Source of the DNA: JBEISR01 sp044337705
GTDB taxonomy: Bacteria > Planctomycetota > Planctomycetia > Pirellulales > Pirellulaceae
Length of the DNA stretch: 27,204 nt
NCBI GenBank assembly: GCA_044337705.1
Contig: JBIINB010000060.1
Location: 1 to 27,204 of the forward strand
Direction of reading: 5' to 3'
The notes beneath the pieces are model-generated. The model searched no databases, was not told the origin of the DNA, and saw only the letters and a program-made list of their open reading frames with translations. Shown here piece after piece: positions 6,817 through 16,222 of this stretch. The position numbers were made by a program, and so were the translations under genes. Numbering within the stretch: position 1 is the first letter of the stretch; each line of letters starts with the position of its first letter.

Positions 6817-9800
6817 ATGCCATCCCCATTTTTTCCTGTTGCAAAGCAGCATGGGAAGCGGAATCGCTTCGCGAAGTTTTTTGGTCTCTGTTTTGCCTTG
6901 CTGGCACTTTGGATGCCTGGGATCGCTGGCCGGACTCTGGCTGCCGATGAAGAGGTGCCGGGGAAGCAGTATCTGAAGAGGCCGTCCCGCGCTAAAAAGG
7001 AAGCGTTACCCTCCCCTGCCCTTCCATGGCCGTTGGTTCGAGGGGAGCGGATCGCGTTTCTGGGAGGTTCGTTAGCCGAGCGGCAGAACCTCTTTGGGAA
7101 TTTGGAAGCGGGTCTGCATGCAGCAGCTCCCGACATGCAGCTGGTGGTTCGAAACTTCGGGCGACCGGCGGAAGAGGTCGCGGTCCAGCAGCGGTCGGCC
7201 AACTACTCGCGACTGGACGACCCGCTGGATGCGTTTGGTGCCGATACTTTTTTCTGTTTCTTCGGTTTCAATGAATCGTTCGCAGGTGCTGCAGGAGTCG
7301 ATGCGTTTCAGAGCGCCTATGTGGCGATGATCGAACGCTACAAAAAGACTTACCCACGCGATGACGAAGGGTCGCCGCCTCGATTCCTTCTCTTCACCCC
7401 GATCGCATTCGAAGAGACGGGCGATCCTCTGCAGGCCGACGGACGGGCGGCCAATGAGCGGTTGGCGCAGTATGCCCAAGCGGTGCGGGAGGTGGGCAAG
7501 CAGCTGTCGATCCCGGTGGTCGAACTGTTTCAGCCGACTCTGGAAGCCTTTGGGGCGCAGCCCGGATGTCAGTACACGATCCAGGGCTTTCAGTTGGACG
7601 AGGCGGGGGATGCGTTGCTGGCTTCGGTTGCACTGCCACAGATTCTGGGGCGCGATCGAGCCGAGGGAGTCGGCAAAGATCCAGCGCGGCTTGCGAGGAT
7701 TCGCAGCGTGGTGAACGACAAAAGCTGGATCCATCTCCAGGATTACCGAATGCTCAACGGTTGGTATGTCTATGGTGGCCGTCGGACGTGGGACCACGAG
7801 ACATTTCCGAGGGAGTATCTGAAGATTCGAAGGATGGCCGAGGTCCGCGATCAGTATCTCTGGGACCTCGCGGCAGGCAAGCCGGTTCCCGCTGAGCCTG
7901 ACGACTCCCAGACCGGCGACCTGGTGGTGCCCGAGACCCGTTTCGGAAATCCTCAGCAGGACTACAGCGAGCCGGAGGAGCTGCGGTATTTGAGCCCTGA
8001 GGAATCGATCGCCGCGATGGAAGTACCAGGGGATCTGCAGGTCCAGCTTTTTGCCGATGAGCGTCGATTCCCTGAGCTGGCCAAGCCGGTGCAGCTGAAC
8101 TTCGACGACCGTGGGCGGCTGTGGGTTGCCTGCATGCCGACCTACCCTCAGTGGCGACCGGGTGACGCCAGGCCCGACGATCGACTGCTGATTTTCGAAG
8201 ATGAGGATGGCGACGGGCAGGCAGACCGGTGCAAGGTGTTCTATGACAAGCTGCATTGCCCCACCGGCTTCGAGTTCTACCGTGGCGGCGTGCTGGTGGT
8301 CGACCAGCCTCGCCTGATCTGGCTGAAGGACACCGACGGAGATGACGTGGCCGACCAGGTAGTGCATCTTTTAGATGGATGGGGCACCGACGACACCCAC
8401 CACACGATTGGCGCCTTCGAGAACAGCCATGGTGGGTTGCTGACGATGCTGGAAGGGGTGGCGATGAGCACTACGGTCGAGACGCCGTGGGGTCCGAAGC
8501 GATGGCAGGGAGCGGCGGGTGCCTTCGAGCTCGATCCTGTCACGCTGGATCTGCGACGCTTTACGACCCCTGGGTATGGCAACCCCTGGTGTATGGTCTA
8601 CGACCCCTGGGGACAGGGGATCGTCGGGGACGGCACCACCGCACAGCAGCACTGGGCTACCGCCCTCAGCGGCGCGCAGATCGGGCCTCGCCGAGGCCTC
8701 GATCCGATCTTCGACAACCAGGGAATGCGTCCTGTGATCGGCAATGAATTTTTGATCTCGAGGCATCTGCCTGATGCCTATCAAGGGGATTTCACCTATG
8801 CCTGCGTGATCAACATGAACGGGTTTCCGCGTTTCCGATTTGGTGATGATGGCGCTGGCCTGGCGGGGCAGCGGCTGATGCGGGCGGATGGGAAGCCGGA
8901 TGATCTGATTCGCAGCAGCGACAAGAACTTCCGACCTTCGGATCCGCAGATTGGCCCTGATGGGGCGCTCTGGTTTGGTGACTGGTGCAATGCGCTGATC
9001 GGCCACATGCAGTATTCGCAGCGCGATCCCAATCGGGATCACCAGCGAGGCAGAATCTATCGACTGGTCGCCAAGGATCGACCGCTGGTCGCTCCTGCAA
9101 CGCAGGCGGGCAAGAGCGAGCTGGAGTTGCTGGAGCAGTTGCGGGAGCCGGAGCCGAGGACTCGGTATCGCGTCCGCAATGCGCTGGCGGCACGACCGGT
9201 CGGACAGGTGCGCGAGGCGGTGGAACGTTGGCTGCCAACGATCCGCAGTGAGGATCCCCAGGCCGATCGACTCCGCACCGAAGCGCTCTGGATCCTGCAG
9301 CGTCACCATGTGGTCGATTTCCAATTGCTGGGCGAAGTCCTGCGCGCCAGCTCCAAGGAGGCTCGTTCGGCCGCCGTTCGAGTCGTTTCGGACCTGCAGC
9401 GTCTGATCCCGGAAAAGGAGCTATTGGAGATTCTTCGCACGGCATCTGGCGACTCGGACCCGAGGGTGCGTGCAGAAGCGGCGCGAGCCCTTAGCTTTTT
9501 TCCGAACGAAGAGTCGGTTCGGATGCTGCTGGAGATCGCCTCCAAACCGATGGATAAATGGCTGGGGTATGTGGTTGAACACGCGATTGGAGCGACCGAG
9601 TCGGCTTGGTCGCCTCTGCTGGAGCAGGGCAAGCTGGCGGATGCACCGGTTGAGGGGATGAAGGCGGTCGACCGCTACCTCGCCTCGGCGCGCCCTGGCC
9701 TGGCCGCTCAGAGGCACCTGGTCACCCTGCTGAATCCTGAAAGTGGCGAGGTGGCGAAGGTGCGAGCCTACTCGGCGCTCTCCGGGCTTTCGGGGAACAA

Positions 9801-10200
9801 GGACAACGGGAAGGCGGTATTTGGGCGGGTATGTGCCAGCTGCCATAAGGTCGCCGACAAGGGCTATGCTTTTGGTCCTGAGCTGACGGATGTCGGAAGG
9901 CGACTGACCCGCTACGATCTGATCGAGTCGATTGTCGATCCGAATGCCAAAATGGATAAGAAGTACCTGACCGAAATCATCCTCACCGCCGATGGGAAGG
10001 TGCATACAGGTTTCATCGGAGAAGAGACCGACACCACGATCCTACTACTGCTGCCCGAGGGGAAACGGGAGACGATTGCCAAGGAGGAGATCGAGGAGCG
10101 GAAGGTGGCGATGCAGAGCAGCATGCCGGAGAATCTGGGAGCGACGATTGCGCCGTCGGAGTTCCTGGATGTGATCGAGTATCTGGGATCGCTGAAGTAA
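6817..10200 (+). CDS. Secreted SGNH-like / PVC-type dehydrogenase / HEAT / cytochrome c protein
   Basis: A 1127-residue exported protein typical of planctomycetes. A signal peptide spans about 1-43 (cleavage near TLA/ADEE). Residues about 75-285 resemble an SGNH/GDSL hydrolase: GGSLAE with Ser85 and FFGFNES, but the usual catalytic DxxH near the end reads QGFQLDEAG, so the His is missing. Residues about 395-755 match the Planctomycetes/Verrucomicrobia membrane-bound dehydrogenase propeller (GRLWVACMPTYPQ, DDTHHTIGAFENSHGG, NGFPRFRFGDDGAG). HEAT-like repeats cover about 765-940, and a haem domain about 990-1127 has CASCH at 1006-1010 with a later Met ligand candidate. ATG 6817 follows GAAGG at 6806-6810; TTG 6811 is less likely. 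Role: probable periplasmic redox enzyme, perhaps acting on carbohydrate; substrate not readable. Confidence 0.9.
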   Translation: MPSPFFPVAKQHGKRNRFAKFFGLCFALLALWMPGIAGRTLAADEEVPGKQYLKRPSRAKKEALPSPALPWPLVRGERIAFLGGSLAERQNLFGNLEAGLHAAAPDMQLVVRNFGRPAEEVAVQQRSANYSRLDDPLDAFGADTFFCFFGFNESFAGAAGVDAFQSAYVAMIERYKKTYPRDDEGSPPRFLLFTPIAFEETGDPLQADGRAANERLAQYAQAVREVGKQLSIPVVELFQPTLEAFGAQPGCQYTIQGFQLDEAGDALLASVALPQILGRDRAEGVGKDPARLARIRSVVNDKSWIHLQDYRMLNGWYVYGGRRTWDHETFPREYLKIRRMAEVRDQYLWDLAAGKPVPAEPDDSQTGDLVVPETRFGNPQQDYSEPEELRYLSPEESIAAMEVPGDLQVQLFADERRFPELAKPVQLNFDDRGRLWVACMPTYPQWRPGDARPDDRLLIFEDEDGDGQADRCKVFYDKLHCPTGFEFYRGGVLVVDQPRLIWLKDTDGDDVADQVVHLLDGWGTDDTHHTIGAFENSHGGLLTMLEGVAMSTTVETPWGPKRWQGAAGAFELDPVTLDLRRFTTPGYGNPWCMVYDPWGQGIVGDGTTAQQHWATALSGAQIGPRRGLDPIFDNQGMRPVIGNEFLISRHLPDAYQGDFTYACVINMNGFPRFRFGDDGAGLAGQRLMRADGKPDDLIRSSDKNFRPSDPQIGPDGALWFGDWCNALIGHMQYSQRDPNRDHQRGRIYRLVAKDRPLVAPATQAGKSELELLEQLREPEPRTRYRVRNALAARPVGQVREAVERWLPTIRSEDPQADRLRTEALWILQRHHVVDFQLLGEVLRASSKEARSAAVRVVSDLQRLIPEKELLEILRTASGDSDPRVRAEAARALSFFPNEESVRMLLEIASKPMDKWLGYVVEHAIGATESAWSPLLEQGKLADAPVEGMKAVDRYLASARPGLAAQRHLVTLLNPESGEVAKVRAYSALSGLSGNKDNGKAVFGRVCASCHKVADKGYAFGPELTDVGRRLTRYDLIESIVDPNAKMDKKYLTEIILTADGKVHTGFIGEETDTTILLLLPEGKRETIAKEEIEERKVAMQSSMPENLGATIAPSEFLDVIEYLGSLK

Positions 10201-10269
10201 GTCGTCCCGAGCGATGGGAAGCTGGTGACTTGCAGGACCTGTTGGTTGCCGGTGGAGGAAGGGGGATCG

Positions 10270-13200
10270 ATGTACGGCGGGCGGTTTGCCTTCGAAAGAC
10301 CCGAGTACCTACTGTTGCTGCTGTTGCTGTTGCCCTGGATCTTCTGGGTCAGCCGCCAGTCGCTGGCGGGTCTGGGGCCGGTGCGTCGGTGGCTTGCTCT
10401 TCTCCTGAGGTCGCTGGTCCTGCTTCTGATCGTCGCGGCGCTGGCAGGAGTGCAGTGGGTGTGGACCAGTCAGAAGATGACGGTTCTTTACCTCCTGGAT
10501 CAGTCCGACAGTATCCCGGCCCCAAAACGGCAGCTGATGCTTCAGTTTGCGATCGAGAATGCCAATGCTCACCGGCGCGCAGCGCGGCAGGACCGAGCGG
10601 GCTTGATCATTTTCGGTCGGGAGGCGGCGGTGGAGTTCCCTCCATTGGACGACGATCTGCCCCCGATTCGCACGCCGGAAAGCTACCTGGGGAAGACCGA
10701 TGCCACCAATCTGGAAGGGGCATTGAAGCTGGCCAAGGCAAGCTTTCCGGAGGGAGCCTCGCGTCGAATCGTAGTGCTTACCGATGGCAATGAGACGCTG
10801 GGTGCTGCGGCGCCGGTGGCGCAAAGCCTGGCGGACGAAGGGATTGGGATCGATATCGTCCCCATCCGGCTGGATTCCCAGTCGGAGGTTCTCGTCGAAA
10901 AGATCGACGTGCCGGCTCAGGTGCAGCAGGGCCAGATGGTCGATGCCAAAGTGGTGCTTCAGCGCTACAGCCAAGATCCCAACGCCCCACCGACACGCGG
11001 TGTCCTTCGGGTGACGCGACGGATGGGTAATCAGGCGGAGCTTCTGGCGGAGGAGGAAGTTTCGCTGGACCGGCCTTTGAGTGTCTTTCCGGTGCCGCAT
11101 CGTGTGGAGTACGCTTCTGGCTATACCTACGAAGCGCAATTCATACCGTCGGAGGTTTCACAGGATGCTCTGGCGCAGAACAATCAGGCAACCGCTTTTT
11201 CTTATGCTCGCGGCAAAGGCCGGGTGCTGTTGATCGAGGATGCGGGTCGGCGAGGCGAATTCCAGTTGCTGGTCGATGCGCTGAGGCGCAGCGAGATCGA
11301 GGTGGAAGTGCGCGATCCGACAGCACTTTTTTCCAGCCTGATCGAACTTCAGGCCTTCGACTCAGTCATCCTCGCAGGTGTGCCCAGGACCAGCGGCGAA
11401 GCGGCGACCGAATTGACGACGATCTCCGACGAGCAGATCGAATTGATGGTGCGCAATACTCAGCAGTTCGGAGGTGGATTGCTGATGCTGGGTGGGCCCG
11501 AGGCTTTTGGTGCCGGTGGCTGGAGCAATACCAAGCTGGAGGAGGCGATGCCGGTCGACTTCCAGATCAAGAACAGCAAGATGGAAGCGGTCGGAGCCCT
11601 GGCGATGGTGATGCATGCATCAGAGATCGCGCAGGGAAACTTCTGGCAGAAGATGATTGGAAAAGCCGCCCTCGATGTCCTGGGCCCGCTCGATTACTGC
11701 GGGGTGATCGAGTACCAGGGGTCGGAGAAGTGGATGTGGGGCAATCGAAACGGAATGCTGAAGGTAGGCCCGAATCGATCAGTCATGCGTTCGCGGATGA
11801 CACGCATGACTCCAGGCGATATGCCTGATTTCGATCCTTCGATGCGTATGGCGCTGGCAGGGCTCACCAATACCCCCGCCGCAACCAAGCACATGATCGT
11901 CATCAGCGACGGCGACCCTTCGCCCGCTTCGAACGGGGTTTTGGATGGCTTCGTCAAGCAGTCGATCAAGGTGTCGACGGTCGCCGTCGGTGCACATGGT
12001 CCTGCGGGTCATCAAGAGCTGCAGCGGATCGCCAATACGACGGGAGGCAATTATTACGTCGTCACCAATCCTAACGCGCTGCCCCAGATCTTCGTTCGTG
12101 AAGCCCGCCGTGTCGCCAGACCGTTGGTCTACGAACCCGAAGGAGGTGTCGTCCCCCAGATGCTATTTCGGCATGAGATTCTGGCGGGATTGCCACAGCA
12201 GCTACCCCCTTTACGCGGATTCGTGCTGACCCAGCTAAAAGAAAGCCCTCTGGTGGAAGTCCCGCTTCGCTCACCGATGCCCGCAGAGCCTGAGAATGCG
12301 ACGCTGCTTGCGACCTGGACCTACGGACTGGGGCGTACCGCCGCCTTCACGACCGACGCCGGCCAGCGCTGGGCAGCTGAATGGGCTACCTGGCCGCAGT
12401 TCGATCAGTTCTTCAGTCAACTGGTACGATGGACGATGCGGCCCACCCAGGATGACGGCAGATTCCAGATCGCGACCCAGGTGCGAGATGGCCGGGTGCA
12501 GTTGGTCGTCAGTGCCCTGGATGAGGAAGATCGATTCTTGAACTTTCTCGACCTGTCGGCCGCAGGCGTCGGGCCCGACCTACAGCCCTTTACCATCCGT
12601 ATGGCCCAGTCGGCTCCCGGTAGATACGTCGGCGATTTCGAAGCCAGCCAGTCGGGCAGCTACCTGCTGAGTGTCATCCCGGGACCAGGGCGAGCGCCCT
12701 TGATCACGGGGGTCAATGTCCCTTTTTCCGACGAGTATCGGGTGCGTCAGGCCAATTTGGGATTGCTGACACAGATGGCCTCCCTCAAGGCGTCCGGTGG
12801 CCAGGCCGGGATGGTGACGGAGCCACTGGAGTCGATGTCGCTGAAGGAGTTGCTTTCGTGGGACAGCTACCGCGAAGGGGTACCACCAGCGATTTCCCTG
12901 CAGGATATCTGGCCCTGGGCGGTGCTGTTGGGATCGGTGCTCTTTTTTACCGACGTGCTGGTCCGCCGCGTGGCGATCGACCCCGGCGCATGGCTCCGAT
13001 GGTTGGCCAAGCGGAGAGCGGACCGTAACGCCGTCGTTCCCGATGAACGACTTGATCGACTCCGAAAGCAGAAGTCGGAGGTCAGTGTAGATCTGGCCAG
13101 GCGAGCCGGTGGCATCGACGATGGCGCGTCCGATCGGGGCGTAGATGCACCGACGACTTCCTCTGCGAGCGATGCGGCCGCTGCGATTCGTTCCTTCGAT

Positions 13201-13359
13201 TCGCTCGATTCCTCCACCAAGCCGATCTCGCAGCCAGAGGCAACCGCACCTGCAACTTCCCCAGGAAAGACCGTCGCAAAAGAAGACACCAGCTATACTT
13301 CCCGATTGCTGCAGGCCAAACGCGACGCCCAGAAGAAGAATCCTCCTACCAATCCGTAA
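10270..13359 (+). CDS. Large BatA-like membrane protein with two VWA domains and a GATase1-like region
   Basis: A 1029-residue membrane protein. Two N-terminal helices (about 11-28 and 41-65) follow the BatA-like pattern FERPEYLLLLL. The first von Willebrand A domain starts at about 71 with the MIDAS motif DQSDS (77-81) and has TDGNE near 171-175. A glutamine-amidotransferase-like Rossmann region lies at about 317-440 (GRVLLIEDAG, GGGLLMLGGPEAFGAGGW); no catalytic Cys is evident. A second VWA-like domain spans about 441-610 (MIVISDGDPSP, TVAVGAHG), and beta-rich sequence leads to a final helix at about 880-898. The last 110 residues are low-complexity Ser/Ala/Thr/Pro-rich and basic. ATG 10270 is preceded by GGAGGAAGGGGGA. 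The MoxR ATPase gene 56 bases downstream supports a chaperone/substrate pair. Function probably lies in metal-dependent protein assembly at the membrane. Confidence 0.87.
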   Translation: MYGGRFAFERPEYLLLLLLLLPWIFWVSRQSLAGLGPVRRWLALLLRSLVLLLIVAALAGVQWVWTSQKMTVLYLLDQSDSIPAPKRQLMLQFAIENANAHRRAARQDRAGLIIFGREAAVEFPPLDDDLPPIRTPESYLGKTDATNLEGALKLAKASFPEGASRRIVVLTDGNETLGAAAPVAQSLADEGIGIDIVPIRLDSQSEVLVEKIDVPAQVQQGQMVDAKVVLQRYSQDPNAPPTRGVLRVTRRMGNQAELLAEEEVSLDRPLSVFPVPHRVEYASGYTYEAQFIPSEVSQDALAQNNQATAFSYARGKGRVLLIEDAGRRGEFQLLVDALRRSEIEVEVRDPTALFSSLIELQAFDSVILAGVPRTSGEAATELTTISDEQIELMVRNTQQFGGGLLMLGGPEAFGAGGWSNTKLEEAMPVDFQIKNSKMEAVGALAMVMHASEIAQGNFWQKMIGKAALDVLGPLDYCGVIEYQGSEKWMWGNRNGMLKVGPNRSVMRSRMTRMTPGDMPDFDPSMRMALAGLTNTPAATKHMIVISDGDPSPASNGVLDGFVKQSIKVSTVAVGAHGPAGHQELQRIANTTGGNYYVVTNPNALPQIFVREARRVARPLVYEPEGGVVPQMLFRHEILAGLPQQLPPLRGFVLTQLKESPLVEVPLRSPMPAEPENATLLATWTYGLGRTAAFTTDAGQRWAAEWATWPQFDQFFSQLVRWTMRPTQDDGRFQIATQVRDGRVQLVVSALDEEDRFLNFLDLSAAGVGPDLQPFTIRMAQSAPGRYVGDFEASQSGSYLLSVIPGPGRAPLITGVNVPFSDEYRVRQANLGLLTQMASLKASGGQAGMVTEPLESMSLKELLSWDSYREGVPPAISLQDIWPWAVLLGSVLFFTDVLVRRVAIDPGAWLRWLAKRRADRNAVVPDERLDRLRKQKSEVSVDLARRAGGIDDGASDRGVDAPTTSSASDAAAAIRSFDSLDSSTKPISQPEATAPATSPGKTVAKEDTSYTSRLLQAKRDAQKKNPPTNP

Positions 13360-13415
13360 CCCGCTTAGTGTCGACCCTCCGGGGTCACCTGAGTGGTTCC
13401 AAGGAACGAAAGAAC

Positions 13416-14426
13416 ATGAGCCACACCGATCCTCAGATGTTGCAGCAGCAAGCCGAACAGTTTCGCGACCGGTATCGCAGGTTGCGGGAGGAAATCGGAA
13501 AGGTGATCGTCGGCCATGAGGAGATCGTCCAAGGTGTGTTGACGGCGATCTTCGTTGGGGGGCACTGCCTGCTGGAAGGGGTCCCCGGCCTCGGCAAGAC
13601 GCTGCTGATCAAAACGCTATCGGAGACCTTGTCGCTGGATTTCAACCGGATCCAGTTCACACCCGATCTGATGCCCTCCGATATTCTCGGGACGAATATG
13701 ATTGTCGAGACGCCGGAGGGACGTCGCAGCTTCCAGTTCCAGAAGGGGCCGATCTTCACTCAGATTTGCCTGGCCGACGAAATCAATCGCGCGACACCCA
13801 AGACGCAGTCGGCCCTGCTGGAAACGATGCAGGAGGGTTCGGTGACGGCTGCCGGTACGCGTTATGAACTGAAGAAGCCATTTTTCGTCCTGGCGACGCA
13901 GAACCCGATCGAACAGGAAGGAACCTATCCGCTCCCGGAAGCTCAGTTGGATCGATTCCTTTTCAAGCTGGTGGTTGGGTATTCGACCCGTGAGGAGCTC
14001 AATACGATCATCGACCGGACTACGCGTGGCGTGAAGGTAGTGCCGGAGAAGGTGATGGATGGTGATGAGATTCTCCAGTGGCAGCAGCTGATCCGTCAGG
14101 TGGTGCTGGCTCCCAATCTGCAGGATTACATCGCTCGCCTGGTTCTTGCGACCCACCCTGATGGTCAGCACGCGGTGGAAGCAACCAATCGATCGTTGCG
14201 ATGGGGTTCCAGTCCTCGCGGAGCTCAGTCGATCGCGCTGGCGGCCAAAGTTCGGGCTCTTTTGGATGCCCGCTACAACGTCAGTTTTGAAGACATCCGC
14301 CGCGTCTATCTACCGGCGCTGCGCCACCGTGTGGTCCTGGACTATGAAGCTGTCGCGGAGGGGCGTACCACCGACCAGGTGCTGAGTGAACTGCTGGAGC
14401 AGGTACCGGAACGTCTGGAAGGTTGA
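13416..14426 (+). CDS. MoxR-family AAA+ ATPase
   Basis: A 336-residue cytoplasmic AAA+ chaperone of the MoxR group, thought to remodel or insert metal into VWA-domain proteins. Visible motifs are Walker A GVPGLGKT at 55-62, Walker B LADEINR at 119-125, the MoxR-typical TPKTQSALLETMQEG just after it, sensor 1 ATQNPIEQEGTYPLPEAQLDRF, and a C-terminal lid with SPRGAQSI. Length is normal for the family. ATG 13416 is preceded by AAGGA at 13401-13405; GTG 13368 would add 16 residues without homology. A small hairpin GACCC-TCCG-GGGTC at 13373-13386 lies in the gap to the VWA gene. The DUF58 and BatB-type genes that often follow MoxR are not in this cluster. Confidence 0.95.
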   Translation: MSHTDPQMLQQQAEQFRDRYRRLREEIGKVIVGHEEIVQGVLTAIFVGGHCLLEGVPGLGKTLLIKTLSETLSLDFNRIQFTPDLMPSDILGTNMIVETPEGRRSFQFQKGPIFTQICLADEINRATPKTQSALLETMQEGSVTAAGTRYELKKPFFVLATQNPIEQEGTYPLPEAQLDRFLFKLVVGYSTREELNTIIDRTTRGVKVVPEKVMDGDEILQWQQLIRQVVLAPNLQDYIARLVLATHPDGQHAVEATNRSLRWGSSPRGAQSIALAAKVRALLDARYNVSFEDIRRVYLPALRHRVVLDYEAVAEGRTTDQVLSELLEQVPERLEG

Positions 14427-14481
14427 GCCGCGGGGAAGAGTCGGTCTGGAAAGAAGTGTCGCTGGCACCAGGAGCATCGCC

Positions 14482-15045
14482 ATGAAGCAGGTCTTGATCA
14501 TCGTCGGCGATGCCACCGAAACGCTCGATACGATGTACCCCTACTACCGGCTGATCGAAGCCGGTATGAAGCCGGTGGTGGCAGGACCCGAGAAGCGACG
14601 TTTTCAGATGGTGCTTCACGAAGTCAAACCAGGATGGACCATCACCAAGGAATGGGAGGGGTACACCATCGAAGCGGAAATCGCCTTCGATCAGGTCGAC
14701 CCAAGCCGGTACGCGGGGATCTTTTTCTCCGGGGGAAGAGCGCCGGAGTACATTCGCGATGACCCGCACTTGATCGCCATGACGCGGTACTTCTTTGATA
14801 CGGGAAGACCGATCGGCAGCGTATGTCACGGCGTGGAGATACCCGCACGCGCAGACTGCGTGCGAGGCAGGCGGATGGCGACCGTGTCCAAGTGCCGGTT
14901 CGACCTGGAGGTATGCGGGGGCATCTACGTCGATGCACCCTGCGTGATCGACGGCAACCTGGTCAGCGGCAGAACTTTCCACGACAACGGCCATTTTGTC
15001 GGTCCCTGGATCCGGTTGCTGGAAAAGATGGACGACCCGTCATGA
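14482..15045 (+). CDS. DJ-1/PfpI superfamily protein
   Basis: A 187-residue class I glutamine amidotransferase-like fold of the DJ-1/PfpI group. The nucleophile elbow is GSVCHG with Cys115 and His116, and AGIFFSGGRAPEY at 79-90 is the usual preceding glycine loop. A Glu in ATETLD (Glu14) may be the acidic partner near the Cys. Members include proteases, glyoxalase/deglycase-like enzymes and chaperones, so the reaction cannot be named. ATG 14482 has CCAGGAGC ending 8 bases upstream. The gene sits 55 bases after the MoxR gene on the same strand, so co-transcription is possible, but no functional link is obvious. Several extra Cys residues (130, 139, 148, 154 by count) sit after the nucleophile. 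Confidence 0.88.
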   Translation: MKQVLIIVGDATETLDTMYPYYRLIEAGMKPVVAGPEKRRFQMVLHEVKPGWTITKEWEGYTIEAEIAFDQVDPSRYAGIFFSGGRAPEYIRDDPHLIAMTRYFFDTGRPIGSVCHGVEIPARADCVRGRRMATVSKCRFDLEVCGGIYVDAPCVIDGNLVSGRTFHDNGHFVGPWIRLLEKMDDPS

Positions 15046-15429
15046 GGGGCTCCTGGAGATGATTTCTCATCGGGCGGCAGTATCCAATATCCAGCGGTGA
15101 TACCTGCATTCCCGCGAGGGTGTTTCGTTCGTCATCAAGCAACGCAAGCCGGGGGGGCTGCACAACCTCCTTTTTCCCGACGCTGGATTTGACTTTCTGC
15201 ATGGGAATCTTTGATGGCTCTGCCGTTTTCCAAATGAGCAACTACAATTGATCGGATAGGAAGAAGGAGTCTCTTTTCAGTGAAACGACGATGGGTATTG
15301 TGGGGAAGTGAAGGCGATCAGCAATCGATCTTCGCAGCCACCTGATAGCCAGCGCCTGGCGCTATCTGTTGGCAGCCCATGTGGTTGCCCTGGGGCGGTC
15401 ATTCAGTCTATTCGAGGAGTTGTTCATTC
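15046..15429. other. 384-bp intergenic region before the methyltransferase gene
   Basis: No credible reading frame or RNA gene was recognised. It contains a 13-bp palindrome AGCGCC-T-GGCGCT at 15351-15363 flanked by GATAGCC and ATC, and a candidate -10 word TACAAT at 15244-15249 without a convincing -35. GAGGAG at 15415-15420 is the ribosome binding site of the next gene. It lies at the left border of a stretch with lower G+C. Confidence 0.4.
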
Positions 15430-16113
15430 ATGGGAAATCTGATTCGTGGATTGCTGGCAAACGCGATCCAACCGTTCCTTCTGGGACGAGGAATGGCGTT
15501 GGCATCGTTCCCCAAGGATCTCCCGATTCTGCGTGACGCCAAACTCAGGGAAAAGATGGATCTGTTCCGAGTGGGGACCCTTCAGTATCTGCGAGACGAA
15601 ATCTACGAGAACAATGTTCCCGGAGATATCGCAGAATTGGGGGTCTACCGTGGCGATTTCGCACGTTACATCAACGTGCTCTTTCCAGATCGAAAGTTTT
15701 ATCTCTTCGATACCTTTGAAGGATTCTCCGAGAAGGATCAGCAGACGGAGAGACAGAAGAGTTTCTCTGCGGGAAAGCCAGGGTTTCAATCCACCAGTGT
15801 GGAACTGGTGCTAAGCAAGCTGAAACATAGAGAACAAGCGATTGTCAAACAGGGTTACTTCCCGGAGAGTGCAAAGGGAGTGGACGCACGATTTGCGTTC
15901 GTCAGTTTGGATCCGGATCTCTACGAACCGACCCTTGCAGGCCTGAATTACTTTGTACCGAGGATCAATCCAGGCGGGTTCATCTTCATCCATGATTACA
16001 CCAATCCTGAGTATAAGGGTGCGAGGGTGGCAGTGCAGGAGTTCTGCAAAGCAAATGGACTGCGGCATGTTCCGATCGCCGACGGTTTTGGCAGTACGAT
16101 CATTGCGGTTTGA
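15430..16113 (+). CDS. TylF/MycF-like (macrocin O-methyltransferase family) class I methyltransferase
   Basis: A 227-residue SAM-dependent methyltransferase of the TylF family, whose known members O-methylate sugars of macrolides and which also occurs in polysaccharide loci. Motif I is IAELGVYRGDF at 67-77, followed by the acidic strand end YLFDTFEGF at 91-99, SLDPDLYEPT at 159-168 and the C-terminal IHDYTNPEYKG at 187-197. In TylF/MycF the metal-binding acidic residues lie in the equivalent loops. ATG 15430 follows GAGGAG by 9 bases. It has no obvious pathway partners nearby. A 120-base sample (15541-15660) has 60 G or C, visibly lower than the MoxR and VWA genes, and the gene has roomy flanks, which could mean recent transfer. 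Acceptor unknown; glycan methylation is a guess. Confidence 0.85.
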   Translation: MGNLIRGLLANAIQPFLLGRGMALASFPKDLPILRDAKLREKMDLFRVGTLQYLRDEIYENNVPGDIAELGVYRGDFARYINVLFPDRKFYLFDTFEGFSEKDQQTERQKSFSAGKPGFQSTSVELVLSKLKHREQAIVKQGYFPESAKGVDARFAFVSLDPDLYEPTLAGLNYFVPRINPGGFIFIHDYTNPEYKGARVAVQEFCKANGLRHVPIADGFGSTIIAV

Positions 16114-16222
16114 TCGCATGGAATGGGGATCGCCGCCGGATATTGTTCTGCGGGATCTGTGCGGCTGACGGGACGATTCATTTGCGGATCGCATGGGATC
16201 TTCCGATGGAGTAAACAAGCCC

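Noticed and set aside
7072..8367. 431-codon minus-strand open frame
   Set aside because: It is fully antisense to the SGNH/dehydrogenase gene, whose translation has clear domains; the minus translation has none.
10306..10335. CTG/TTG run as a microsatellite
   Set aside because: It encodes the Leu-rich first membrane helix of the VWA protein and needs no other explanation.
15351..15363. AGCGCC-T-GGCGCT palindrome as a terminator or site
   Set aside because: A one-base loop cannot form a stable RNA hairpin as such, there is no T tract, and a single copy gives no support for an operator.
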